Source of the DNA: Pontibacter qinzhouensis
Lineage (GTDB): Bacteria > Bacteroidota > Bacteroidia > Cytophagales > Hymenobacteraceae
Reading direction: 5' to 3'
DNA length: 55,928 nt
Assembly: GCF_008017455.1 (NCBI RefSeq)
Contig: NZ_VRTY01000034.1
Location: 1-55,928, forward strand
The notes under the pieces are model-generated. The model saw only the letters and a list, made by a program, of their open reading frames with translations, was not told where the DNA came from and did no database searches. Below are positions 9,713 through 18,536 of this stretch, one piece after another (position 1 is the stretch's first letter; each line of letters begins with the position of its first letter). The position numbers and the translations under genes are program-made.

Positions 9713-9746
9713 AAAAAAAAAGCCCCCGATTAACGGAGGCTTTTTT
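9713..9746 (-). terminator. Terminator of the second SusCD operon
   Basis: AAAAAAAAGCCCCCG and CGGAGGCTTTTTT around ATTAA form a GC stem with a T-run on the minus strand, 21 bp after the susD stop codon. Confidence 0.85.
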
Positions 9747-9766
9747 GTACTTGTTACCTGAACCTG

Positions 9767-11221
9767 TTACTGCACATCCCAGAACAAACGGGTAGTACGG
9801 TCATCTCCTCCGATGGCCGCAGCAGCAGCATCGCGATTTGCGCCGTTAAGTGTACCTTCATTTATAGGATATATTAACCTGGTCGGAATATTCAAAGCAC
9901 CGGCACCCTCTACAGCAGGAGGTAGCAAGGTGGGTGCATCTAACCTTCTCCACTCAACCCAGGCATCGTATCCGCGGTTATAGAGAGCAATCCACTTTTG
10001 TGTACCGATCTTCATTTTCCAGTCGCCGGGAGCCGATGCATAAGTAACACTTGGCTGGGCCAGGTAGGTTGTTGCTTCGGCAGCGGTACCGCCCCAATAC
10101 TCTATAGAAGCAGTAATGGCTCTGTTATAATGATCTGCCGCACTACCACCAGGCACGGTAAAGCCTCTTTCTACTGCCTCAGCCAACAGGAACTCCACTT
10201 CTGAATAATCCAGCAGCAGGGCTTCAAAATCGAGGGCTGCTACTTTAGCACTCACTGTAGAGTAAGACGTGTAGGTGTTAGGGAAGCCATACTCGCCGCC
10301 AATAAACTGCCCGTTCACCTGCGAGAAATAAAACTGTCTTCTTGGGTCGTTCCGTTCATTCATGGCATTAACGAGTGTGTTCGCAGCCACAAAGTCTTCT
10401 CTGGTCGTAAGCGGACCTTTCACATTAGACGATATGGGGTTGTTGTTTGGCGTTGTCGACAAATAAGGGAAACGGGCGTTATCGGCATTGCTGGTAAATA
10501 CATTAAGCGCAGCAGACTCTACCAGCGTCTTAGCCTGGGCAGGGTCAACATCAGCCAACACCATGCCTAACTTCAACTTCAGCGAGTTACCGAACTTCAG
10601 CCACTTGCTCATTTGCCCGGCCCCTGCATACAGTACATCACCGTTGCCGAAGCCTGCAGCTTCTGTGTCTATCATACCCAGGGCCATGTTCAGGCGAACC
10701 ATCAGGTCGTTGTAAATGGTCTGGGCATCGTCGTAGGCTGGTAACGAGTTACTGGGATCAAGTGCCTGCGAGTAAGGCACATCGCCAAAGGAGTTCACCA
10801 GCACCGACCACGCATATACCTCAGCTATTTCAATTTGAGCCAGCTGGTTATCTTTCACTTCCTGCGGATAGGTAGGAATAACCTCCGTTTCCTGCACCAG
10901 CCTTTTCGACTCCTTCAGATCTGCCAGCACATCGCGGTAAAGCGCCTGCCAGTAGTTCTGCGGTATCAGCCGCGATGTCATGTTATAACGCGGCTCATCC
11001 AGGTACTGGGTTGAGGTCCAGTGCTGCACATAAAACCGGATGTTATTGGTATTTACGTTGGGAGTGGTCAGTACATCTGCCATGTTTTTAAGTGCTCCTG
11101 TAAACAGTGTGGCCGGTGGAGCCGTTGTTGCCTGCTTCTGGTCAATATTATAATCATCCAGATCATCAACGCATGATACCATCAGTACCAGCGACAATAA
11201 GCTTATAAGGATTTTCTTCAT
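9767..11221 (-). CDS. SusD/RagB-family outer-membrane nutrient-binding lipoprotein (second operon)
   Basis: 484 residues, SPII signal MKKILISLLSLVLMVSC (lipid Cys17) followed by an Asp-rich surface tether VDDLDDYN. Family segments include FGDVPYSQALDP, SKWLKFGNSLKLKLGMVLAD, EVEFLLAEAVERGF and KMKIGTQKWIALYNRGYDAWVEWRRLDAPTL. These match the same SusD-like subgroup as the first operon's protein, but sequence identity outside the signatures is low, so the ligands probably differ. Co-transcribed with the susC 12 bp upstream; no extra lipoprotein follows. Substrate unknown. Confidence 0.93.
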   Translation of the reverse strand: MKKILISLLSLVLMVSCVDDLDDYNIDQKQATTAPPATLFTGALKNMADVLTTPNVNTNNIRFYVQHWTSTQYLDEPRYNMTSRLIPQNYWQALYRDVLADLKESKRLVQETEVIPTYPQEVKDNQLAQIEIAEVYAWSVLVNSFGDVPYSQALDPSNSLPAYDDAQTIYNDLMVRLNMALGMIDTEAAGFGNGDVLYAGAGQMSKWLKFGNSLKLKLGMVLADVDPAQAKTLVESAALNVFTSNADNARFPYLSTTPNNNPISSNVKGPLTTREDFVAANTLVNAMNERNDPRRQFYFSQVNGQFIGGEYGFPNTYTSYSTVSAKVAALDFEALLLDYSEVEFLLAEAVERGFTVPGGSAADHYNRAITASIEYWGGTAAEATTYLAQPSVTYASAPGDWKMKIGTQKWIALYNRGYDAWVEWRRLDAPTLLPPAVEGAGALNIPTRLIYPINEGTLNGANRDAAAAAIGGDDRTTRLFWDVQ

Positions 11222-11233
11222 CTTCTGTACTAA

Positions 11234-14200
11234 TTAAAAGTTTAATCTAACATTGAATCCATATGTTTTTATAGCCGGATATGCTCCACTCTGGTATCCT
11301 CTCACGTTACCTGAGCTTAGGCCTTCTTCCGGGTCAGAATATTTCATGTTTTTATGGATGATCCAGAGGTTACGGCCAATCAGTTGCAGATCAATACCTT
11401 TTACAAACCCGATTCTGCTAACCACACTCTGTGGCAAAGCATAAGACAGCGCCACCTCTCGTAGTTTAACAAAGCTGCCATCGTACACATACATGGCTCT
11501 GGGTGCGCCTTCGTAGTTATTGGCAGCATAGCCAAACGGTGTTAAACCGTCGCCATCCTGGTTCTCTGCATAAATGTCGTTCGGAGTACCGTCTTCTTTA
11601 ACACCTGGCAACAAAATACCACCGCCATCTTCAACAGGCCGGCGCGAAGGATTGCCTCTGTCGTTCAGGCCAGCGCTTTCAGGGTAAAGGCCTGTTGCCT
11701 CACCATACCACTGGTCCAGCGAAAACACATCGCCACCCTTACGCACATCAATCAGGAAGGCAAGCGTTACCCCTTTAAAAGTAAGGGAGTTGTTAAATCC
11801 ACCCATCCAGTCTGGGTTAGGATCGCCGATAAAAAGATCAGCCCGATCAGATAGCATATAATACCCGTCGGAGTTAACTACTTTCTGGCCATTTAAGTAT
11901 ACAAAGTCGTTTCCGCGGAGCACACCATAAGGCTGGCCTACAGCTGCGTTACTCGACACACCACCCTGGAACGTTGCCAGCGGAATGTTCTGCACATCCT
12001 CATACAGGCTAAGTACTTTGTTTCTGTTGCGCGCAAAGTTCAGATTCATGGTCCAGGTCAGGTTTTCGGTATTTATTGGCGACACAAAAGCAGATATCTC
12101 AAAACCTCTGTTTTCTACGTTACCGGCATTTACGTAACGCTGGGTGTAACCACTGGCTGCTGAAGTACTTACCGGCAAAATCTGGTCTACTGTGTTTTCT
12201 TTGTAAACCGTCAGGTCGAATCCAAACAAGCTGTTAAAGAACTCGGCTTCAAGGCCAGCTTCAAAGCTTTTCTTTCTTTCAGGTAACAAAGCCGCGTTGT
12301 TGCGGATGTTTGGTAGCGAAAAAATAGGAATTGAGCCAAAGCCTGGTTGTGCTGAATAAATGTCGTACAAGCTCAAAGGAGGTGCATCGTTACCTACCTC
12401 GGCGTAGTTTGCCCTGATTTTACCAAGCGATAGCCAGGGAGTTTCGACTACATTAGAGAACACAAAGTTAGCAGCCGCAGCCGGGTAGAAATAAGAGTTA
12501 TTGTCAAGCGGTAGTGTTGTAGATTTATCCTGGCGTGCTGCCAGTTCCACAAACACCATTTCTTTAAAACCGAAGTTGGCACTTGCAAATATACCATCAA
12601 CTCCTCTTTTCTCCAGTTCCTCGAACGGCGGGTTAATCGGGTTAACAGTGTTCGATAGAGCGTAGAAACCCGGTACCACCAGGCCACCGTTTGTACTGGC
12701 CCTGATCGAACTCATACGGTCGCGGCGCAGGTTTGCGCCAATCAGGCCTGTAAAGCTGATGTCGTCAGAAATATTTTTGTCGAAGTTCAGGAACAGGTCA
12801 AAATTAGACTCATTAAAGCTCCTGTTAAAGCGCGTATACTGGCTTAAGTCTGCAGAACCGATGGCCACGCGTTCTTCCTGCATGTCGGTGGTTGTGTTAA
12901 AGGTAGCTCTACCCATTAAACTAAACCAGTCGGTAAACTTATAGGTAGCCATGGCATAGCCATAGAAGTTATCGCGGCTGTCGTTAGAGTAGTTTTCGTA
13001 GCGGGTCCAGTACAGGTTATCGGAGTAGATAGGGCCGGTATTGGAGCTATTCCAGTTCCAGGTTTCATTTCTGCGGTTTCTGAAATAAGCATCCCGTTGT
13101 TTTACGAGATCTACGTTGGTTTGCCACCACTGCCTGAACTGCTGGTTGGGGTTACGGCCGTTGTAGCCTGTGCCGTACCGGCCCATACCCACTACACGAG
13201 AATAGTTACCAGATGCACTTACAGTCAGTTTACTCGAAGCCTCATAAGTTCCTGTAAAGTTAATCAGGTCCTTATCGATGGTGCTGTTAGGCAGGTTTCC
13301 TTTAATGTCGTTGCGGGTATAACCCAGGTTAAAGGTAGTTTTGTCGCCGCCGCCGCTCAGTACAATGCTCTGGTTCGAATTAACCCCTGTCTCATAATAA
13401 GTGCTGGGGTCATTTTCGGCAGCCACCCAGGGAGTCATTCTGCCAAAGTTTGGAGAAGATGGGTCAATGGCATCCCACTGGTACACCATCAGGCCCGGGT
13501 CAAAGGCTGGCCCGTAAGAGGCATCGTCCTGAAAACGCACCACTGGCCCAAGGCCACTTCCTAAATCGCGGGAGGCCCGGAAGGCATCGAAATAGCCCGC
13601 ACCATACTCTTTCTGGTAGCGCGCAAAAGTGCTTTTATCGATCCGGCTCCAGGTAACGCCACTGTTCACGTTAATGTTGAGGCTGTTTTTAGCACCTTTC
13701 TTAGTCGTAATCATAATAACACCGTTAGCGGCCCGAGAGCCATACAGGGCAGTAGCAGCAGAACCTTTGAGCACGTTAATCGACTCAATGTTATCGGGGT
13801 TTATGTCGGCTGCGGCGTTACCGAAGTCGGTACCTACCCCACCCGACTGCTGGTTACCAAACTGAGGGTTTGACTGCGCTACTCTGGCATTGGTGTTGTT
13901 GTTGGCATTACTTACCGGCACACCATCTATTACAAATAGCGCCTGGTTGTTACCGGTAATAGAAGAGTAACCACGAATAACCACGTTAGTAGAACCGCCC
14001 ATAGTATTGTTAGAACGAATATCGAGACCGGCCACTTTACCAGAAAGTGTACTTACAAAGTCGGAGCTCCTGACACGGGTAACCTGGTCGCCGCTTACTT
14101 GTTGCGCTGAGTAAGCCAGCTCATTTCGGTTTCGCTCAATACCCAGGGCAGTCACCACAACTTCTCCCAATGTAGTGGCATCAACACCTAACGAGACATC

Positions 14201-14476
14201 GATGGAAGTGGCAACCCCCAGGTTTCGCTCCACAGTTGTATAGCCGATAGCCCTGAAAACAAGCGTTGTGGCCTCGGCGGGCACTGTTAACGAATAAGTG
14301 CCATTAAGATCTGTAGCAGTACCTGTAGTGGTACCTTTTACCAAAACCGTAACTCCTGGTAAGCCCACATTAGTAGCTTTGTCAGTAACTGTACCGGTTA
14401 CTGTTCTACTCTGGGCCATTGCCTCCTGCAGCAGCACAGCCACAAACAAAAGACATAAGCATAAAATTCTTTTCAT
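11234..14476 (-). CDS. SusC/RagA-family TonB-linked outer-membrane transporter (second operon)
   Basis: 1080 residues with signal peptide ending near EAMAQS. The carboxypeptidase-like domain (about 24-105; VTGTVTDKATNVGLPGV...) is followed by a plug with GEVVVTALGIERN, NVVIRGYSSITGNN and INVLKGSAATALYGSRA, then a barrel that ends TYGFNVRLNF. Same architecture as the first SusC but about 40 residues longer, with insertions in the barrel loops. It lies about 1.25 kb downstream of an S9 peptidase gene on the same strand. A role in peptide uptake is possible by analogy with RagA but is inference. Confidence 0.95.
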   Translation of the reverse strand: MKRILCLCLLFVAVLLQEAMAQSRTVTGTVTDKATNVGLPGVTVLVKGTTTGTATDLNGTYSLTVPAEATTLVFRAIGYTTVERNLGVATSIDVSLGVDATTLGEVVVTALGIERNRNELAYSAQQVSGDQVTRVRSSDFVSTLSGKVAGLDIRSNNTMGGSTNVVIRGYSSITGNNQALFVIDGVPVSNANNNTNARVAQSNPQFGNQQSGGVGTDFGNAAADINPDNIESINVLKGSAATALYGSRAANGVIMITTKKGAKNSLNINVNSGVTWSRIDKSTFARYQKEYGAGYFDAFRASRDLGSGLGPVVRFQDDASYGPAFDPGLMVYQWDAIDPSSPNFGRMTPWVAAENDPSTYYETGVNSNQSIVLSGGGDKTTFNLGYTRNDIKGNLPNSTIDKDLINFTGTYEASSKLTVSASGNYSRVVGMGRYGTGYNGRNPNQQFRQWWQTNVDLVKQRDAYFRNRRNETWNWNSSNTGPIYSDNLYWTRYENYSNDSRDNFYGYAMATYKFTDWFSLMGRATFNTTTDMQEERVAIGSADLSQYTRFNRSFNESNFDLFLNFDKNISDDISFTGLIGANLRRDRMSSIRASTNGGLVVPGFYALSNTVNPINPPFEELEKRGVDGIFASANFGFKEMVFVELAARQDKSTTLPLDNNSYFYPAAAANFVFSNVVETPWLSLGKIRANYAEVGNDAPPLSLYDIYSAQPGFGSIPIFSLPNIRNNAALLPERKKSFEAGLEAEFFNSLFGFDLTVYKENTVDQILPVSTSAASGYTQRYVNAGNVENRGFEISAFVSPINTENLTWTMNLNFARNRNKVLSLYEDVQNIPLATFQGGVSSNAAVGQPYGVLRGNDFVYLNGQKVVNSDGYYMLSDRADLFIGDPNPDWMGGFNNSLTFKGVTLAFLIDVRKGGDVFSLDQWYGEATGLYPESAGLNDRGNPSRRPVEDGGGILLPGVKEDGTPNDIYAENQDGDGLTPFGYAANNYEGAPRAMYVYDGSFVKLREVALSYALPQSVVSRIGFVKGIDLQLIGRNLWIIHKNMKYSDPEEGLSSGNVRGYQSGAYPAIKTYGFNVRLNF

Positions 14477-15723
14477 TGAACGATTGTTTAGGTGAGGAAT
14501 TAGAATGGAATTATAGCTATTCTACAAAAGAATAGCCTTACTGAATAAAAAAAACTAACTAGAGAGTGTTAAAATACAAATATTCAAATAATATTATATT
14601 TAACTAAGTTAAGATTGCAGCGTAGCGTATTAGTTTCTGAACGGTGCAGACGCAGCAGCAAAACTGCTGTACTTAAAATGGTTATTCCTTTCTATATAAT
14701 CAAGCATTTCAGTAAAAAGTGCATGTTTCTGTTACCTTAGTCAAGGCTGCCCTTTTTAAGTGTGTTAGTTGTTTCATGCAGTTCTGCCAGCTGTTTTTCT
14801 CAGCATAACAAAAGATCTACATATGCAGAAATTAACTGTTTTACAACAATTCAAAGGTCAAGAGGTGGCACTAATCATAAAGCTACAAATCATTGTTTCC
14901 AGTAATTTGCCTCCGTCTTAAGCAGCCAGCAAATTATATAGGGTTAGCTCTTGCAGCATCAAGTAGGAAGTAACTGGGATCGGCAGAAAAACTGAAGTTC
15001 CAAATCAGGTACCTGTAGGAGAAGTAGAGTCTGTTTCATAGCTTATCTGATTATAACTATTGCTATACGGATTAGAGCGATCATCAAATATATACATCAA
15101 GATCCAGATTAAAAAACTATTAAATATTTTTTTAATCTAGCTTTAATATTGAAAAACAGCAAATAACAGTGTTTATTCTTTAACTATTTCACAAACGTAC
15201 GCAGCCACAAACCACTGGTTAAATAAAACGTAAAATGTAAAATTACTTATAAAAAACATGCACCAGGCCTAACCTTATAAGTAATTTTACTTATAAGTAT
15301 AATAGCAGGCATATACAGGTAATGTACAAAAACAAAGGTAATCAGGTAAACCAAACAAATAGTTAAGCCTAACTGAAGGCATTACTATTGTATCAGGACG
15401 ACTTCTATAGCAGTAATGAAGTGTCGGGTAAGTGTCTTTTTAATTCAAATAAGAGTTAAAACACCAAATTAGCGGCAAGGATATTTGCTTTACGAGAAAA
15501 GTAATGGCAGGTTTCTTTCTGTAGAATTAATGGTAGGTAAATACTTCTTCTTACTACTGCTGTTTTTGTAACCGATAACCTTTAAGTGGCCTTATTATTA
15601 TAAATTCAGCAATTAGAAGAAGAAGTATTTTTACTTAAAAAGGAAGATGACTTTCATTGGTTTTGCACTACATACTGAAACAGGTAAAAGTGTTTAATAA
15701 AATATAGCAATATACAACTACTG
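14477..15723. other. Long gene-free region upstream of the second SusCD operon
   Basis: About 1.25 kb of AT-rich DNA with no coding frame seen on either strand. The notable structure is the ACTTATAA inverted-repeat cluster at 15237-15299. No copy of the 57-bp element is present. It separates the S9 peptidase stop codon from the susC start, so the two need not be one transcript. Confidence 0.5.
15237..15299. promoter_or_regulatory. Cluster of ACTTATAA inverted repeats, possible operator
   Basis: A perfect 16-bp inverted repeat, GTAAAATTACTTATAA (15237-15252) and TTATAAGTAATTTTAC (15275-15290), with a 22-bp spacer. The right arm runs into a 12-bp palindrome TACTTATAAGTA (15288-15299). Three or more ACTTATAA half-sites therefore lie within 63 bp. 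It could bind a dimeric regulator of either flanking gene. No T-run follows, so a terminator is less likely. Confidence 0.45.
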
Positions 15724-18126
15724 TTATGGCTTTAAATGTTGTTCAAACAACTTATAAATCCGCTTGTACTCATCTGTCCAACTGGCTGGTTCTGTAAAAC
15801 CGTGGTCCTCTACAGGGTAAACAGCCAGTTCCCAATTATCTTTACCTAATTCAATCAGCCGCTGCGATAGGCGCACAATGTCCTGGAAGTGCACATTGGT
15901 ATCGACCATGCCATGGCACATGAGCAAAGCTCCTCTTAAACCGTCGGCATAATAAATAGGTGAGCTTTTGGCATAGGCCAGGCTATCGGTTTGTGGTGTG
16001 TTCAGAATATTGGAGGTATAGCCGTGGTTGTAGTGAGCCCAGTCTGTAACAGAGCGCAGGGCTGCTCCGGCGGCAAAAACATCTGGTTCTGTGAACATGG
16101 CCATCAGGGTAATAAAACCGCCGTAAGAGCCGCCGTAAATACCAATCCGCTTCGGATCTACCTGATACTTTTCTGCCAGGTGCCTGGCTCCATCTACGTG
16201 GTCCGAAAGGTCTTTGCCGCCCATAAACTGGTAAATACCTGTGCGTACATCGCGCCCATAGCCGGCACTGCCTCTGTAATCGATATCGAGCACGGTGTAG
16301 CCCTGGTCTACCAGAAAATTATGGAACATGTACTCTCTGAAGTAAGAACTCCACCACTTGTGCGCGTTTTGCAAATAACCGGCACCATGCACAAAAATGA
16401 CAGCAGGCCCGTTGACTTGCACTGTGGTTGGCTTATAAACACGGGCATGCACATCGGCTCCATCGCGTGCTTTAAAAGTAATTACTTCCGGGTCGCGCCA
16501 GTTGTAGGCCTTAAACTCATCAGTTAGCGAGTTCGTCACCTGTCGCATTCTCGCTCCTTTTTTGTTATCCATCAGGTAGAGTTCCCAGGGTTTGTTGGTG
16601 TAAGAATACCGCACAGCCAATGTCTTTTCGTCGGGCGAGAGCACAACTTCGTGCGCACCTGCCTGTGTGGTGAGCTGCACCATTTCTCCACCCTGCAGGG
16701 ACATGCGGTAGAAATGCTGCTCCCCCGGGTGTACTTTATTGGAAGTAAAATACCAGTTCTTTTTATCAGCCGAAAGAGCCACATTATACACTTCGAACTT
16801 GCCGCTGGTTAGGGCTCTTTTCTCCCCGGTTTTAGCATGGCATTTGTAAAGGTGGGCATAACCACTCTCTTCCGACACAAACCAGATATGCTCATTGTCG
16901 GGTAACCAGCCTATATCGCCTGCCCCATACCCAATGCCGGGCCCACCAATCCAGGCATCGTCGTGTTGCCGGTCCAGCAGGCTCATTTTTCCGGAAGCAG
17001 GGTCCAGGGCTAAAATCCAGCGGTCTTTGTTATCGGCAGATCTTGCTACTACTACGGCACTTTTGCCATTATCAGACCAGAAGGGGCCATAGATAGCGGT
17101 TGCCCGAAGATTCTTTTTATCAGACTTTTCTGCTCCTGCCTTTGTAGCAGTGGCCTTGCTTTTCTGATCTTTCAGGTAGGCAGGTTGCTCTTCTATGCCG
17201 GCAATGTTGTTCATCAGCACAGCAAAGGTGGTGTCGCGGCGGGTGTCGTACACAAAAAATTCCGTATCCGTTTGCGCATCGCCTACTTTTGTCCTCACGT
17301 TCAGCTCTTCGGTATAGCCCGAGGCTGTAACAAAGGCCGGCACCATGGTCCCTTTGGCATCGGCTGGGCGCTTTATTAGCCGAAACGTAACAAACTGCTC
17401 ATCGGGACTCAGCACCACGTTGTCAACCAGCTTTTCTTCTATGTAAATTTCTTTGGGCCGGGTAAGATTATCGGCCTTTTGCTGTTTCTCGGCTGCTTTC
17501 TTATCAGCGTCTCGTTCCTTTATAATATCAAATAGCTCTAGTTGCTGTTCGCGCAGCCATTTTTTCTGAGGGTCTTTGCTTTCTGCGTCTGCTGGTTTCT
17601 TTCCTTTCCTGAAATCGGTGCGCTGCATGAGCTGACCGCCGTTCAGGCTCCAGGTATACAGGTTGTTATCTTTCAGGAAAGCTACTTTTTGTTCATCGAA
17701 GGTAAAAGAGGGGTTAATCTCGCGCTCAACCGTGTTGGTTACCTGCTGTACCTTGCCGGACTTTATGTCGAGCAGAAAAATATCGCCGTTCTTCTCGTAC
17801 ACCCTCTTTGTCCGGGCCCTGTTGTAACTTCCGGTACCGGTTGGCAGGTTGCGCCTTTCCTGCGGACTCACCTTGCGTATGTTTTTACCATCGGCCAATA
17901 CGCTGTAGAGGGAGTCTTTGCGGTTAGCGTCGGGGTTCCAGTTAAAGTAGACTTTGCGGCCATCTTCAGACCAGGCAATATTACTCGGAGAAGTACCCAT
18001 CCAGGTGGGGTTTCGCATAATCTTCTCCACACTCAGGGGTGTTTGTGCCTCTTGTGCCTGGGCTGTGCCGACGCTAAGTGTTAGTAGCAACAATAGAAAG
18101 GCAGGCGAAATTTTGTTTAAGAACAT
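15724..18126 (-). CDS. S9-family serine peptidase (DPP IV/prolyl oligopeptidase type), exported
   Basis: 800 residues, signal peptide ending near GTAQAQ. The N-terminal two thirds is a WD/propeller-like region (DIFLLDIKSGKVQQVT, SPDEQFVTFRL, SPDEKTLAVRYSYT). The C-terminal alpha/beta hydrolase domain holds the triad: Ser667 in YGGSYGGF, Asp742 in CHGMVDTNVHF, His775 in VEDHGF. Such enzymes remove dipeptides or cut short peptides after proline or alanine in the periplasm or at the surface. Preceded by a good TAnnTTTG element. It is the nearest enzyme to the second SusCD operon and could process imported or incoming peptides; that link is inference. Confidence 0.93.
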   Translation of the reverse strand: MFLNKISPAFLLLLLTLSVGTAQAQEAQTPLSVEKIMRNPTWMGTSPSNIAWSEDGRKVYFNWNPDANRKDSLYSVLADGKNIRKVSPQERRNLPTGTGSYNRARTKRVYEKNGDIFLLDIKSGKVQQVTNTVEREINPSFTFDEQKVAFLKDNNLYTWSLNGGQLMQRTDFRKGKKPADAESKDPQKKWLREQQLELFDIIKERDADKKAAEKQQKADNLTRPKEIYIEEKLVDNVVLSPDEQFVTFRLIKRPADAKGTMVPAFVTASGYTEELNVRTKVGDAQTDTEFFVYDTRRDTTFAVLMNNIAGIEEQPAYLKDQKSKATATKAGAEKSDKKNLRATAIYGPFWSDNGKSAVVVARSADNKDRWILALDPASGKMSLLDRQHDDAWIGGPGIGYGAGDIGWLPDNEHIWFVSEESGYAHLYKCHAKTGEKRALTSGKFEVYNVALSADKKNWYFTSNKVHPGEQHFYRMSLQGGEMVQLTTQAGAHEVVLSPDEKTLAVRYSYTNKPWELYLMDNKKGARMRQVTNSLTDEFKAYNWRDPEVITFKARDGADVHARVYKPTTVQVNGPAVIFVHGAGYLQNAHKWWSSYFREYMFHNFLVDQGYTVLDIDYRGSAGYGRDVRTGIYQFMGGKDLSDHVDGARHLAEKYQVDPKRIGIYGGSYGGFITLMAMFTEPDVFAAGAALRSVTDWAHYNHGYTSNILNTPQTDSLAYAKSSPIYYADGLRGALLMCHGMVDTNVHFQDIVRLSQRLIELGKDNWELAVYPVEDHGFTEPASWTDEYKRIYKLFEQHLKP

Positions 18127-18195
18127 AAGGTAGTACTTGAACTGATGTAGGTAGAATTTAAAGAGTTAACAAGGTTACAGCTTCTGCTGCGGTAA

Positions 18196-18203
18196 CAAAA
18201 GTA
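18196..18203 (-). promoter_or_regulatory. Probable -7 element of the S9 peptidase gene
   Basis: TACTTTTG on the minus strand, 70 bp before the ATG, fits TAnnTTTG and is identical to the ndk element at 40573. The -33 box is not clear. Confidence 0.4.
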
Positions 18204-18306
18204 TAAAAGTAAGCAGTAAGTCAAAACCCGGTTTACTCTGAGGCTGTACAAGGCATCTGAAAGAATTTTTGCTGCACTCGAAAGCATAGTTTATAAATAG
18301 CTGCTG

Positions 18307-18363
18307 AATTATTCTAATCAAAACAGCCTTCAGAAGGATTTTCATCAAAATCCTGCCAAGGGT
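18307..18363 (+). repeat. 57-bp dispersed element, copy 4
   Basis: Begins AATTATTCTAATCAAAA and ends CCTGCCAAGGGT. The centre GCCTTCAGAAGGATTTT shows the CCTTC/GAAGG stem clearly. It lies in the 410-bp gap between the amidase and S9 peptidase genes, which otherwise shows nothing. Confidence 0.9.
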
Positions 18364-18536
18364 CTATTTCGTATTTTCCTGTGTGTGTCAATAGTCAGCA
18401 CAACAACTTACTGCATCTTATTTCACCTTTCATACAATTTTTTTAAAAGTCGTGTGTCGTGCTCCGCATGTCGTTTTTTTCAAGGGGCTGTAATTTATGA
18501 TGCCGTTAAGTTAAGACGTAACCTTATGGTGTTCTC

